A stretch of 64,000 nt of DNA, from NCBI GenBank assembly GCA_000802095.1, contig JUEB01000015.1, forward strand, positions 172,078 through 236,077. The letters are read 5' to 3'. Origin of the DNA: Peptococcaceae bacterium BICA1-7. Its GTDB lineage: Bacteria > Bacillota > Desulfotomaculia > Desulfotomaculales > Desulfocucumaceae. Within the stretch, counting starts at the first letter, position 1; every line of letters starts with the position of its first letter. Below the pieces are notes generated by a model, which searched no databases, was not told the origin of the DNA, and saw only the letters and a list, made by a program, of their open reading frames with translations. Positions 17,015 to 25,038 of the stretch are shown here, piece by piece. Position numbers and translations under genes: made by a program.

Positions 17015-17857
17015 CTATATCTGGAAGGCCTCCCAGCAGCAGTCACGCATGTTCCCGCTAGTTGATAAGGTTGTGAATTTCACACGACCTCGTATTCCTG
17101 GCGGCAAGAATATAGCAGGGCCTTCATCAGTACCGTATTCCCTTAATAGCTGCCATAATACATCCCTGTCCTGAGAGTGTATTCCTATTGCATGACCTTG
17201 TACCCTGTCACCTGTCCCAACTAGGATACTATGATCTTTCCGAGAATATCCGAAGACGTTGACCTTGGCCAACTGGAAGTTCTTAATCTTAACGAAAGGC
17301 CTGCGACGGCCAGGGAAATACTTGGACTGCTTCGGCTTACAGACTATTCCTTCCAATTGATGTTCTTTGATAGCTGCCCAGAGTAGAGTGCCTTCAGTGT
17401 CCACATAATCTATTTTCTTTATATACGTGCTATTACTTAAAACGTTTTCCAGGATAGCTTTTCTCTCAAGTAATGGCCTGTCCATAAGTGATTTTCTGTT
17501 TAGCCAAAGGATATCCCAAACGATGTAGATGGCCGTCTTGGTACGGGAGAGAGTTTCAATACGCTTTGATCCTGACATGTATCTTTCCATTACACCCTCA
17601 AAATCAGGTCTGCCATCTATAATAACTGCAATTTCTCCGTCAAATACTGCTTCATCAGCCCTTACCTGTGGGGACAGTAACTCTGGAAACTGCATGGTGC
17701 AATCTTTTCCTGTCCGACTTTGGAGTCGGGTAGTCCTCCGATCATAGAACATAATCCCCCTTATTCCATCCACCTTCCATTCAAAAATGTGGTCAGTGGA
17801 ATCAAAAGGTGTGTCTGTAGACTGCAATAGCATTGGTTTTAATGGGAACGGAAGCAT
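17015..17857 (-). CDS. Minimal ATP-dependent DNA ligase
   Basis: This 280-residue protein has adenylation motif I EWKVDGIRG with the nucleophilic lysine K28. It continues with further nucleotidyltransferase motifs (DGEIAV, EGIVCKP, PFVKIKNF) and a C-terminal OB-fold part. It corresponds to the catalytic core of LigD/viral-type ATP-dependent ligases without extra domains. It seals nicks using ATP, and on a mobile element it may act after transfer or in repair. It stands alone on the minus strand with an excellent ribosome site (GGAGGTGAC) before ATG 17857. Motif spacing looks intact, so it should be active. Confidence 0.88.
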   Translation of the reverse strand: MLPFPLKPMLLQSTDTPFDSTDHIFEWKVDGIRGIMFYDRRTTRLQSRTGKDCTMQFPELLSPQVRADEAVFDGEIAVIIDGRPDFEGVMERYMSGSKRIETLSRTKTAIYIVWDILWLNRKSLMDRPLLERKAILENVLSNSTYIKKIDYVDTEGTLLWAAIKEHQLEGIVCKPKQSKYFPGRRRPFVKIKNFQLAKVNVFGYSRKDHSILVGTGDRVQGHAIGIHSQDRDVLWQLLREYGTDEGPAIFLPPGIRGRVKFTTLSTSGNMRDCCWEAFQI

Positions 17858-18048
17858 AATGTCACCTCCGTGGATAAGTATAGTACAAATGTTGTTTGTA
17901 GCGTAGTGGAAATAAACGCCTGTGAAACAATAAGCGTCCTGTACTGAATGTTCTACCTCAATAGGCTAATTTTACATATCCTGCCTACATAGGACAATAT
18001 AATAAATTTTACAAGATATGGCTGCAATATTTAAATAACTTAATAAAA

Positions 18049-18077
18049 TTGACAAATATTAGACAACCGTTTAAAAT
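18049..18077 (+). promoter_or_regulatory. Sigma-A promoter
   Basis: TTGACA (18049-18054) and TAAAAT (18072-18077) are separated by 17 bases, about 30 bases upstream of the small gene at 18110. The flanks are AT-rich. Confidence 0.75.
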
Positions 18078-18109
18078 ACTTCTATTATCATGAATTGGAG
18101 GTTATTATT

Positions 18110-18415
18110 GTGGGTTTTGAGGTTTATAGGCCACGTGGGGAGAGACAGGAAAAGAAAGCTATAGTCTCTCTATCAAAAACGTCAATTGTTTTGAACAATG
18201 TTGCAAGAGAGAAACTGGACTCAAATTATGTTGAACTTGCCTTTGATCCAAAGGAAAACTTGATGAGGATAAAGGGTCTAAAAGAAGGCGGTATGTTGAT
18301 AAAGAAAACGAAGCTATTTGGGAAAGGTTTTTTTAATCAATTTAAATTAACAAAGAAAGGTAAATTTGAGGCAAGCTACGATCTAAATGAAAATGCTCTT
18401 TTTGTCAAGCTTTAA
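18110..18415 (+). CDS. Small beta-rich protein, unknown function
   Basis: GTG 18110 lies 8 bases after GGAGG, giving 101 residues. The sequence is rich in beta strand and lysine (RQEKKAIVSLSKTSIVLNN near the start, then a KTKLFGKGFFNQF block). I recognise no family. It has its own consensus promoter and a terminator, so it is a monocistronic, probably well expressed gene. This layout fits a small DNA-binding or anti-restriction type ICE protein, but nothing in the sequence proves that. Confidence 0.6.
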   Translation: MGFEVYRPRGERQEKKAIVSLSKTSIVLNNVAREKLDSNYVELAFDPKENLMRIKGLKEGGMLIKKTKLFGKGFFNQFKLTKKGKFEASYDLNENALFVKL

Positions 18416-18423
18416 CATGAAGT

Positions 18424-18458
18424 CCCCTGGTCATTAAAATCCAGGGGTTTATTTTTTT
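18424..18458 (+). terminator. Intrinsic terminator
   Basis: CCCCTGG (18424-18430) pairs with CCAGGGG (18441-18447), followed by TTTATTTTTTT. A second weaker hairpin with GGGG/CCCC arms and a T-run ends at about 18502. Confidence 0.85.
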
Positions 18459-18529
18459 AAGATTAAGGATCGGGGTAGTATTTATCCCCTGGTCCTTTTT
18501 TTGTCAACAAGAAAGGCGGTGTTAATGAG

Positions 18530-19546
18530 TTGAAAGTATCAAAAGAAAACACCATGACTTGTGGAGGGTCCTGCAAAGATACCTGCTGCCACTATTCAAA
18601 GTTTTGTTCCGGATGCAACGATAATTGCAGGGCCGCATTTTGTCATTACGGTCACTGCAGCTCGTGTGATTACCTTTGCTCTCGAAGATCGGGGGCAGAA
18701 ACCTTGTTTAATACTTTGGGGGGACCAGAGTTTCCTTATCTAAGAATTAGCCCAACTACCTGGCCAGGTGAAGTGCCACCGATATTGCCGGCGGTCGCAA
18801 CCAGGTTTGGTGATATGCCTGCCCCGGGTTCTCTCCCCTGGGTGGTCATTAATGCAGCCCGCATGGTAATCAGCCGAAACTTTAAAGCCGGTGGATTGCG
18901 ACGAAAAAGTGGAAACATCCGGGAGTTTGCCAGGGTCCATCCAGACACACGAATTGCTATGCATATGTATATTCCGGATCCGCCACTGGAGGCGTTCTGG
19001 CGTACCCGGCGCGACATATATCCATCTCTCCGGGAATTTGACCTTGTAATAGCGCCAAACTTTAGTGTTTATGAGGACTCACCGCGACTTGAACACCTGA
19101 TAAATATTAAACGCAGCACCCTGGTATATGTAGAGATGTTGCAGAATGGGATCAGGGCGGTTCCGGATGTATCCTGGGCTACTTACGACGACCTAGACCG
19201 ATGGGCTGACTATATCAACCGGTACAGTATCCCTGTTATCAGCACCAGTATCCAGACGGTACACCAAAATGCCTCTAATTATTGGCGAAAATATCTTAAT
19301 GGTGTGCAATACCTTGCCAGGAAGATACCCAGGGAAACGGTGATTATTCTCGCCGGTGCCGGCTCTATAGGAAAAATTAAAACTATCCGTATAGAAATAC
19401 GTCAACAGTTGGTTTTCCTGACAACGCAGCCTTTTCTTCTGGCAAGGAAAGGCAGGTTAATAAACCGTCAGCTGGCTGTTGGACCACGAAATTATGACCG
19501 TCTATTTTTAGAAAACCTTGAAGCCTTTCGTAAGGAAATTCTTTAA
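18530..19546 (+). CDS. Cysteine-rich DUF4417-like protein
   Basis: The start is TTG 18530 after GAAAGGCGGTG, giving 338 residues; ATG 18554 is an alternative without a ribosome site. The first 60 residues hold about fourteen cysteines in CxxC-like spacing (GGSCKDTCCH, CSGCNDNC, CSSCDYLC), probably binding several zinc ions or iron-sulfur clusters. The rest has the pattern LVIAPNFSVYEDSP ... GIRAVPDVSW, which resembles the phage/ICE family DUF4417. The resemblance is from memory of the pattern and should be tested. The function of that family is unknown. It follows a terminator and precedes the SprT-like gene, in the same direction. Confidence 0.6.
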   Translation: MKVSKENTMTCGGSCKDTCCHYSKFCSGCNDNCRAAFCHYGHCSSCDYLCSRRSGAETLFNTLGGPEFPYLRISPTTWPGEVPPILPAVATRFGDMPAPGSLPWVVINAARMVISRNFKAGGLRRKSGNIREFARVHPDTRIAMHMYIPDPPLEAFWRTRRDIYPSLREFDLVIAPNFSVYEDSPRLEHLINIKRSTLVYVEMLQNGIRAVPDVSWATYDDLDRWADYINRYSIPVISTSIQTVHQNASNYWRKYLNGVQYLARKIPRETVIILAGAGSIGKIKTIRIEIRQQLVFLTTQPFLLARKGRLINRQLAVGPRNYDRLFLENLEAFRKEIL

Positions 19547-19622
19547 CACGGGTTTTTAAATGTAATTTTGTGGTTTTGGTTTAAACACAACCTTAATTTT
19601 ACAGTTTACAGGGGGGATCTTT

Positions 19623-20353
19623 ATGCCTGCTGGTGGGAATGTAGTTCGGGCAAGCCAGGAACTATTCCGCATTTTTCATGAGGCTAATAGGCACTTCTTC
19701 TCTGGGCAGTTGACAGCCCCGGAAATAACAATACAGTCAGCAGGGTACAGAAGGGCCTACGGTTGGTGTTCGGAGGTAAAATATGGCGGTCCAGCCGGGA
19801 AGCAGGAGGCAACTGGGAGATAAATATATGTGCTGAGTATCTTTCCAGGAGCATTCAGGAAACAGCAGGTACATTACTCCATGAAATGGCGCACTTATAC
19901 AATGCCCAAAGAGATATAGACGACTGCAACAGCAATCAATATCACAACAGTCACTTTAAAGACGCGGCGGAAATGGCCGGTTTGATTGTGGAGAGGTCTG
20001 CTCCCTATGGGTGGGCGTTGACCAGACCAGCACCAGAAACCGAATCATGGATAAATACTCTAAATGTGGACGAAAAAGCTTTTTCAGTATTTCGGGTTGT
20101 GATTATGCCGGAGCAGCCGGTCCCACCGTCCAGTGGTGGAAGGAGTCCCAGAGACGATGATAATACCACTCCGCCGGAAAGAATACCCACTCCTATCAGA
20201 AAGCCGACACCGACGGCGTTACCTCCCAGGCAGACAAGGAAAGGTGGGTCAAAAATGAAAAAATGGTTTTGCGGCTGCACCATTGTTCGGTGTGCGGTGG
20301 AGTTGAACGCTACCTGCGGACGCTGCGGTAGGAAGTTTGAGAAGGCCGAGTAG
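19623..20353 (+). pseudogene. SprT-like zinc metalloprotease, frameshifted
   Basis: Two overlapping frames together encode one SprT-like protein. The first (19623 on) gives LFRIFHEANRHFFSGQL and RRAYGWCSEVK. The second continues with NWEINICAEYL and the catalytic HEMAH motif of TLLHEMAH, then a Pro-rich linker and a C-terminal zinc ribbon (FCGC...CGRCG). The break is at the run AAAA (19778-19781): one more A would restore the frame exactly (SEVK-IWRSS). It is therefore a 1-base deletion, a sequencing error, or a -1 ribosomal shift at GTA AAA; no classical slippery heptamer is present. SprT-like proteases on DNA are known to act on DNA-protein crosslinks in the Spartan branch. ICE copies are of unknown role. 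Confidence 0.8.
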
Positions 20354-20453
20354 CAGTTGTTACTCGGGGTAGTACCAGCAAAGATGTTAAAAATGCCATT
20401 ATCATAAAAAGGGCTCTTCCGTCTCAGGGGGAACTCCTTCAATCATAAGTCTT

Positions 20454-20619
20454 CAGGTCTCAAAAACCTGCCATCCGCCACCGGGTACTAGCTTGACGGG
20501 CACACGCTCGGTGACGCCAGCGTCTGGTGTGGCCAGCATGGTCGCGAAATGTACGAAAACTTCCGGAGAAGCCCTCTTTTCGTACAGCTGAAAACTAAGG
20601 CGTGGCGTTGCCTGGCGTG
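20454..20619 (+). ncRNA. Candidate structured RNA, nested helices
   Basis: The 457 bp between the SprT-like gene and the GNAT gene hold no credible coding frame but strong nested pairing. An outer helix pairs 20503-20519 with 20603-20619 (17 nt: 13 Watson-Crick pairs, 3 G-U pairs, 1 mismatch). The G-U pairs exist only if the plus strand is the RNA. Inside it, TGTACGAAAA (20550-20559) pairs perfectly with TTTTCGTACA (20577-20586), enclosing a further hairpin CTTC-CGGA-GAAG (20560-20571). GACGC/GCGTC forms a small hairpin around 20512-20524, and CAGGT/ACCTG a further one at 20454-20470. I cannot match it to a known class. Confidence 0.5.
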
Positions 20620-20810
20620 ATGTCTGCAGAGGTCAAAGGCTAACATTTTACTAAACGTATAGGTTTTGAACGGAGTGCGTTCGAGAATTTTAACTGCATA
20701 GCTGTAGCAGTTAAAAAATGGCATGTCAGTACGAAACGGAATATAAATAGCAAACAAAACATGTTATTATAATCTTAATATTTTTTATTGCGCTTCGAGG
20801 TGTATTATAC

Positions 20811-21422
20811 TTGGTAATTTTGTTAATTGTGACAGTAATTTTAGCCGTTTTATGCTATTGCCTATATAAACAGAAGCATTACTTAAAGATAAAAAATGAT
20901 CATCTAGAAACACAGAATGATTTTTTGCAGTCTTTGCGTGAAAGTAGAAATGCTTATGATGAGGGTAAGAACCTTAACAAGGAAAGGGTAAGCAATTCGA
21001 AGATTTCCTTTGACATTGATGAGATTGGTGAGTTGTTAGTGATTGAAGATGAACTTGATTACCCGTATAAGGGAATCATTATTTATGTTGCTAATAAAAC
21101 TATAGAATTATCATGCACAGGTAATTTGCGTGAAATTGCAAGAATTGATCTAACCAATGAAACCCTAGATAACCAAGAGGCTGTATATAAAATAGAAAAA
21201 TTGGCGGTTAATGAGATGTTTAGAAGAAAGAAGATTGCAACACGATTACTACAAAGAGTAATTGAATGGGCAAAACTTCGAAGTGTTTCAGAACTATATT
21301 TGACTGCATATGCTTCCATTATTGCTATTTCGCAAGAAGATTTAATAGAGTTTTACTCAAAAAATGGCTTTGTACGCGAATGCGGGAATACCATGAGAAT
21401 TAAAATACAAAAATGTAAATGA
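20811..21422 (+). CDS. Membrane-anchored GNAT-family acetyltransferase
   Basis: TTG 20811 follows GAGGTG by 8 bases and gives 203 residues. Residues 1-18 form one membrane helix, followed by a charged coiled stretch. The C-terminal domain has the GNAT acetyl-CoA site (FRRKKIATRLLQRVIEWA, the R/Q-x-x-G/A loop region) and the closing LIEFYSKNGF motif. The substrate is unknown. The gene is AT-rich and its stop lies two bases before a decayed second copy of the SprT-like 3' end, so it was probably carried in with flanking DNA. The upstream structured RNA candidate may belong to the same insert. Confidence 0.75.
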   Translation: MVILLIVTVILAVLCYCLYKQKHYLKIKNDHLETQNDFLQSLRESRNAYDEGKNLNKERVSNSKISFDIDEIGELLVIEDELDYPYKGIIIYVANKTIELSCTGNLREIARIDLTNETLDNQEAVYKIEKLAVNEMFRRKKIATRLLQRVIEWAKLRSVSELYLTAYASIIAISQEDLIEFYSKNGFVRECGNTMRIKIQKCK

Positions 21423-21424
21423 AG

Positions 21425-21737
21425 CAGGTATATAGAAACTCTCCATGTAGATGCAAAAGCTTTTTCCGTGTTTCGAGTTGCATTATGCCGGAGCAGTCGG
21501 TCCCACCACCCAGCGGTGGCGGGGTACCTGGAGATGACGGCCCGGATAATACTCCCCCGCCCGTAAGAACACCTACTCCCACTAGAATACCAGTCCCGAC
21601 AGCATTACCTCCCAGGCAGACAAGGCAGGGTGGATCAAGAATGAAAAATGGTTTTGCGGCTGCACCATTGTCCGGTGTGCCTTGGAGTTGAATGCTATCT
21701 GTGGGCGATGCGGTAAAAAGTTTGAGAAAGCGGAATG
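21425..21737 (+). pseudogene. Remnant of a second SprT-like gene (3' end)
   Basis: This segment is similar, by eye about 75-80 percent at the base level, to 20045-20353, the linker and zinc-ribbon end of the SprT-like gene. It contains equivalents of the MPEQ start of the Pro-rich linker, TALPPRQTR, and CGRCG plus the KFEKAE end. A missing base after GTTGC breaks the frame relative to the first copy, and the protease domain is absent. The two copies bracket the RNA candidate and the GNAT gene as imperfect direct repeats, which suggests recombination between related elements. Confidence 0.75.
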
Positions 21738-21739
21738 AC

Positions 21740-22066
21740 ATGTCGACTCTAAACGCGTTTATCAAGATACCGAAAACTAGAATTGCTGGGTGGGCGCTAT
21801 ATTTTTTATGATTCTAGTGAACGGCGAAGAATAATCTTTGCTTTGTCTTATTTATGACAAAAGGGCTCAGTTTATAAAGGTTATATATAATTTGTTTTTT
21901 GCAGGAATTACCATTTATCTGTAGAAAAGAAATATATTAATATTAGTGGTAAGCGACCCTTTAACATATTTATTCTACTACCCAATTTAAATTATTCAAA
22001 TAGCTATTAAAAAGTTTTTCTTTAAACAAGCATGATGCTTATTTTGATAAAGATAGGGTGAATCTT
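21740..22066. other. AT-rich intergenic region before the TIR gene
   Basis: I see no coding frame or clear promoter in these 327 bp. The sequence is AT-rich and presumably holds the promoter of the NTPase-TIR gene, but no box pair stands out. Confidence 0.4.
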
Positions 22067-23587
22067 ATGAATAAATATAGTATTTCGGACGTGTATAATG
22101 AATCAACTATTACGGTTCTAACGTTTGCAAAGCCTAAAGAATACTTAGATGTAGTTGGATCCTTAAAAACTACAGGTAAACATATCACAATTTGCGGGCC
22201 TTCAGGATGTGGCAAGACCACATTAATTACAAAAGCATTAGACAGTGCTGGATTTTCGTCAGGTAATACATATTGGATGTCTGGTCGAGATCATATCGGA
22301 GAAAGTAAAATGGAAAAAGTATTTTCTAAAGAGTTTAAGTGTAAAGATGATGACGAGGAAATAACTCAATATTTAAATGCATGCGGGCTATTAATAATAG
22401 ATGACTTCCATCATTTGGAAAAGCCTGTAAGGGATAAGATTGCTTTTTCTTTAAAAAGATGGCATGAAAAAGGGATAAGAATAATAATAGTCGGTATAGC
22501 GAGTACAACAAAGAACCTTATTGATATTGATTCAGAAGTGTCTATACGCAACGATTATTTTGAAATGAAAACACAGAAAAATGAATTTCTAAATGAGGTT
22601 ATTCAAAAAGGAGAAGAAGCCCTTAACATTAGTTTTTCCGAGGAAACAAAAAATTCTTTTGTCAATGCAGCTCAAGGAATGCCTTCAGCAATTCAGATTA
22701 TATGTAGAGTTGCATGTGTCAGAAACGAAATATTTGAGACTTTACCGGAAAAGAGACTGATACATATATCGATAGATAATATAAAAGACGGAGTTATAAG
22801 AACATATAAATCAAAATATTTTAACAAAATAATTGGATTGGCTAAGGGGAAGCAACAAGCACGTTCAATTCATAATACATATTTTGATATAATTAAACAA
22901 CTGTGCCTTATGGATGAATATGAGATTGGGATAGAAGATCTAAAACTTCGGATATTAAGCGGTTTTACCGTGAGGAATGAGCGCAATAGAAAGCTAACGT
23001 CTATTAATAACTGTTTAAATAATATTAGAGACGTCATTCATCAAAAGGGTTTAGATGATACTCTTTATTATAACGAAAATTCCAATGTTATTTCTATTGA
23101 GGATCCTTCTTTCCGTCTTTATTTAAATCTTCTTGATCTTACTGAAATAGAAAAACAGGTGAAGGTTAGAAATACATCATATCCTTGGGATGTTGCAGTA
23201 TCATTCGCAGGTGAAGATCGTGTTTATGTTGAGGAGTTAAAAAGAAAGCTTAATTCTAGAGGATACACGGTGTTTTATGATTTCGATCTACAGTATCAGT
23301 TGTGGGGTGAAAATTTGGAACGTAAATTGTCGGATGTATATAAACATGATGCTCAATATATGGTTATCTTTTTGTCTCAGCATTATCCTCAAAAAGACTG
23401 GACCAGATTTGAGTTTGAAATTGGTAAAGAAGCAAGTGAAAAGAGAACTGCTGTATATCTGCTTCCCTTATTATTAGATGATACTCATATTGTAGGTCTG
23501 TCTCGCGACATAGGTTTCTTTGACTTGAGAAAACATACAATGGATGAAGCAGTCGAAGCCTTAGTTGAAAAAATCGAGAATCAGTGA
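22067..23587 (+). CDS. NTPase-TIR protein, predicted anti-phage defence
   Basis: ATG 22067 is used because AGGGTG precedes it. The 506-residue protein has an N-terminal AAA/STAND-type NTPase (Walker A GPSGCGKT at 44-51, Walker B LLIIDDFHHL around 108-117). A helical middle region follows, then a C-terminal TIR domain from about residue 375 (WDVAVSFAGEDRVYVEELK, with LWGENL and KDWTRFEFE; E449 is the likely catalytic Glu). TIR domains of this SFAGEDR kind cleave NAD or make signalling nucleotides in bacterial immunity. The NTPase part probably senses infection. It is AT-rich, stands alone with its own terminator, and lies beside the Qat operon. Confidence 0.85.
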   Translation: MNKYSISDVYNESTITVLTFAKPKEYLDVVGSLKTTGKHITICGPSGCGKTTLITKALDSAGFSSGNTYWMSGRDHIGESKMEKVFSKEFKCKDDDEEITQYLNACGLLIIDDFHHLEKPVRDKIAFSLKRWHEKGIRIIIVGIASTTKNLIDIDSEVSIRNDYFEMKTQKNEFLNEVIQKGEEALNISFSEETKNSFVNAAQGMPSAIQIICRVACVRNEIFETLPEKRLIHISIDNIKDGVIRTYKSKYFNKIIGLAKGKQQARSIHNTYFDIIKQLCLMDEYEIGIEDLKLRILSGFTVRNERNRKLTSINNCLNNIRDVIHQKGLDDTLYYNENSNVISIEDPSFRLYLNLLDLTEIEKQVKVRNTSYPWDVAVSFAGEDRVYVEELKRKLNSRGYTVFYDFDLQYQLWGENLERKLSDVYKHDAQYMVIFLSQHYPQKDWTRFEFEIGKEASEKRTAVYLLPLLLDDTHIVGLSRDIGFFDLRKHTMDEAVEALVEKIENQ

Positions 23588-23638
23588 AGTCTATGTACTG
23601 ATTCTCTTCAAAATTAGAATAATATTGTTGTTTATCGA

Positions 23639-23672
23639 AACTCCTGCCCTTGAAATCAGTAGGAGTTTTTTA
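23639..23672 (+). terminator. Intrinsic terminator after TIR gene
   Basis: AACTCCT (23639-23645) pairs with AGGAGTT (23661-23667) followed by TTTTATTT. A further hairpin, GAGAATCAGT with ACTGATTCTC, overlaps the stop codon (about 23576-23607). Confidence 0.7.
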
Positions 23673-23801
23673 TTTACTATAAATTTGGATCGAGAATTTG
23701 CTATCATTCTTTCTGTTGGCAAACTATTGATAAGTACACTTAACCTGAATTTGAGTTAGGATATATGTTTTGGGATTCCCTAAAATTAAGGAGGCGAGTA
23801 A

Positions 23802-24707
23802 ATGGGATCGACCATTTATCTTAAAAAAATTAGTCATGATAAGTTTGAAGAACTTTTGGGGCAGTATGAAACTCATCTCAGGGAGACCGACAGGGGTAGT
23901 TCTATTCGATCCTATTTGGGCGATATACGCCGGTTCTCTGGTTGGATGGCCGGCCTGTACGATGTTTTCAACCCGGCGGCAATATCGCCACTTGACATGG
24001 TGCAGTATAGGCAACACCTTCAGGATAAGCAAAAGACGCCTGCAACGGTTAACCGGGCACTGATAAGTCTAAAGCTTTTTTTTGCCTGGTTGGTCAAACA
24101 GGAGGCCATAAAAAATAACCCTGCTGAGGACATCAAACCTGTGGCCGAAGGTGCCCGCCTGGCTCCTAAATGGCTTGACGGGAACCAGCAGGCTGCCCTT
24201 ATGCGGGAGGTTCGTGAGGGTGGAAGTACAAGGGATGAAGCAATAATTGGGATTATGCTGCACGCTGGTTTGAGAATTAGCGAGGTCTGCGCCCTCCAGC
24301 GCGGTGACCTATATATAGGAGATAGGGCAGGCAAGGTAATAGTCCGCCAGGGCAAGGGGAACAAACACAGGGAGGTCCCCCTGAATAAGACTATTCGCAA
24401 GATCCTGTCCCGGTGGATGGAGGAAAACCCTAAAGGTCCGCTGTTCCCAAACCTGAGAAACGGCGGGCCAATCACATCAAATGGTGTGTACAAGCACCTG
24501 ATAGAGTATGCCTATCAGGTCAAACTACCAGAGTTAACACCTCATTCTTTGCGTCATACGTTTTGCAAAAGCGCTATTGACAGGGGAATACCTATAGATC
24601 AAGTTGCAATGATGGCCGGGCACAGCAGTTTGGACGTGACGAAGCGTTACACGGCACCAAGTATGGAGGACTTGCAGGGGGCCGTAGAAAGGATGGCGTG
24701 GGAATAA
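23802..24707 (+). CDS. Tyrosine recombinase (XerC/XerD type integrase)
   Basis: This 301-residue protein has an N-terminal SAM-like core-binding domain (residues 10-95) and a catalytic domain with the full set of residues. The first Arg is in AGLRISEVC, Lys in KGNKHREVP, HxxR in HSLRHTF, His in GHSSLDVT and the nucleophilic Tyr in RYTAP. It most resembles the short integrases of ICEs and integron-like elements. It is the best candidate for the integrase of the conjugative element, placed at the end of its cargo. I found no obvious direct repeat (att core) beside it. The ATG follows AGGAGG closely. Confidence 0.9.
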   Translation: MGSTIYLKKISHDKFEELLGQYETHLRETDRGSSIRSYLGDIRRFSGWMAGLYDVFNPAAISPLDMVQYRQHLQDKQKTPATVNRALISLKLFFAWLVKQEAIKNNPAEDIKPVAEGARLAPKWLDGNQQAALMREVREGGSTRDEAIIGIMLHAGLRISEVCALQRGDLYIGDRAGKVIVRQGKGNKHREVPLNKTIRKILSRWMEENPKGPLFPNLRNGGPITSNGVYKHLIEYAYQVKLPELTPHSLRHTFCKSAIDRGIPIDQVAMMAGHSSLDVTKRYTAPSMEDLQGAVERMAWE

Positions 24708-25038
24708 GGTTCCAAGCGTTATAATAAGAACTTCACAGGAAAAAGTGTAGTTGTGACATTAAAAAAAGGGTTGTCTTTCCCCTCTCTGAGCAGGGTATCT
24801 ATTTGACAAAGTATAAATTTTATTTTCGACATTATTTGTAAGCAATATACGTCACAATTTGTTAATATATATTAGGACAAGGTGGATTTTGACGGACAGT
24901 TTGGCTCTGTGAAAATGAGAATGATGATGAGAGTTATCTGGGTGACTTTGAAGACCCCTCTATGCAGATAGATGTATAACCACCTCAAGTTAGTAAGATA
25001 TAACACAACTAATGTCTATAATGAAAGGAGTTGATCAT
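24708..25038. other. Intergenic region between integrase and qatA
   Basis: No gene is seen in these 331 bp. A TTGACA box occurs at 24804-24809, but a -10 box at the right spacing is not clear. Composition changes here from GC-balanced to AT-rich, so this is a plausible junction between the ICE and the Qat insert. Confidence 0.4.

Noticed and set aside
20354..20810. Group II intron or known riboswitch in the structured region
   Set aside because: No domain V-like hairpin or known aptamer core could be recognised, so no class is assigned.
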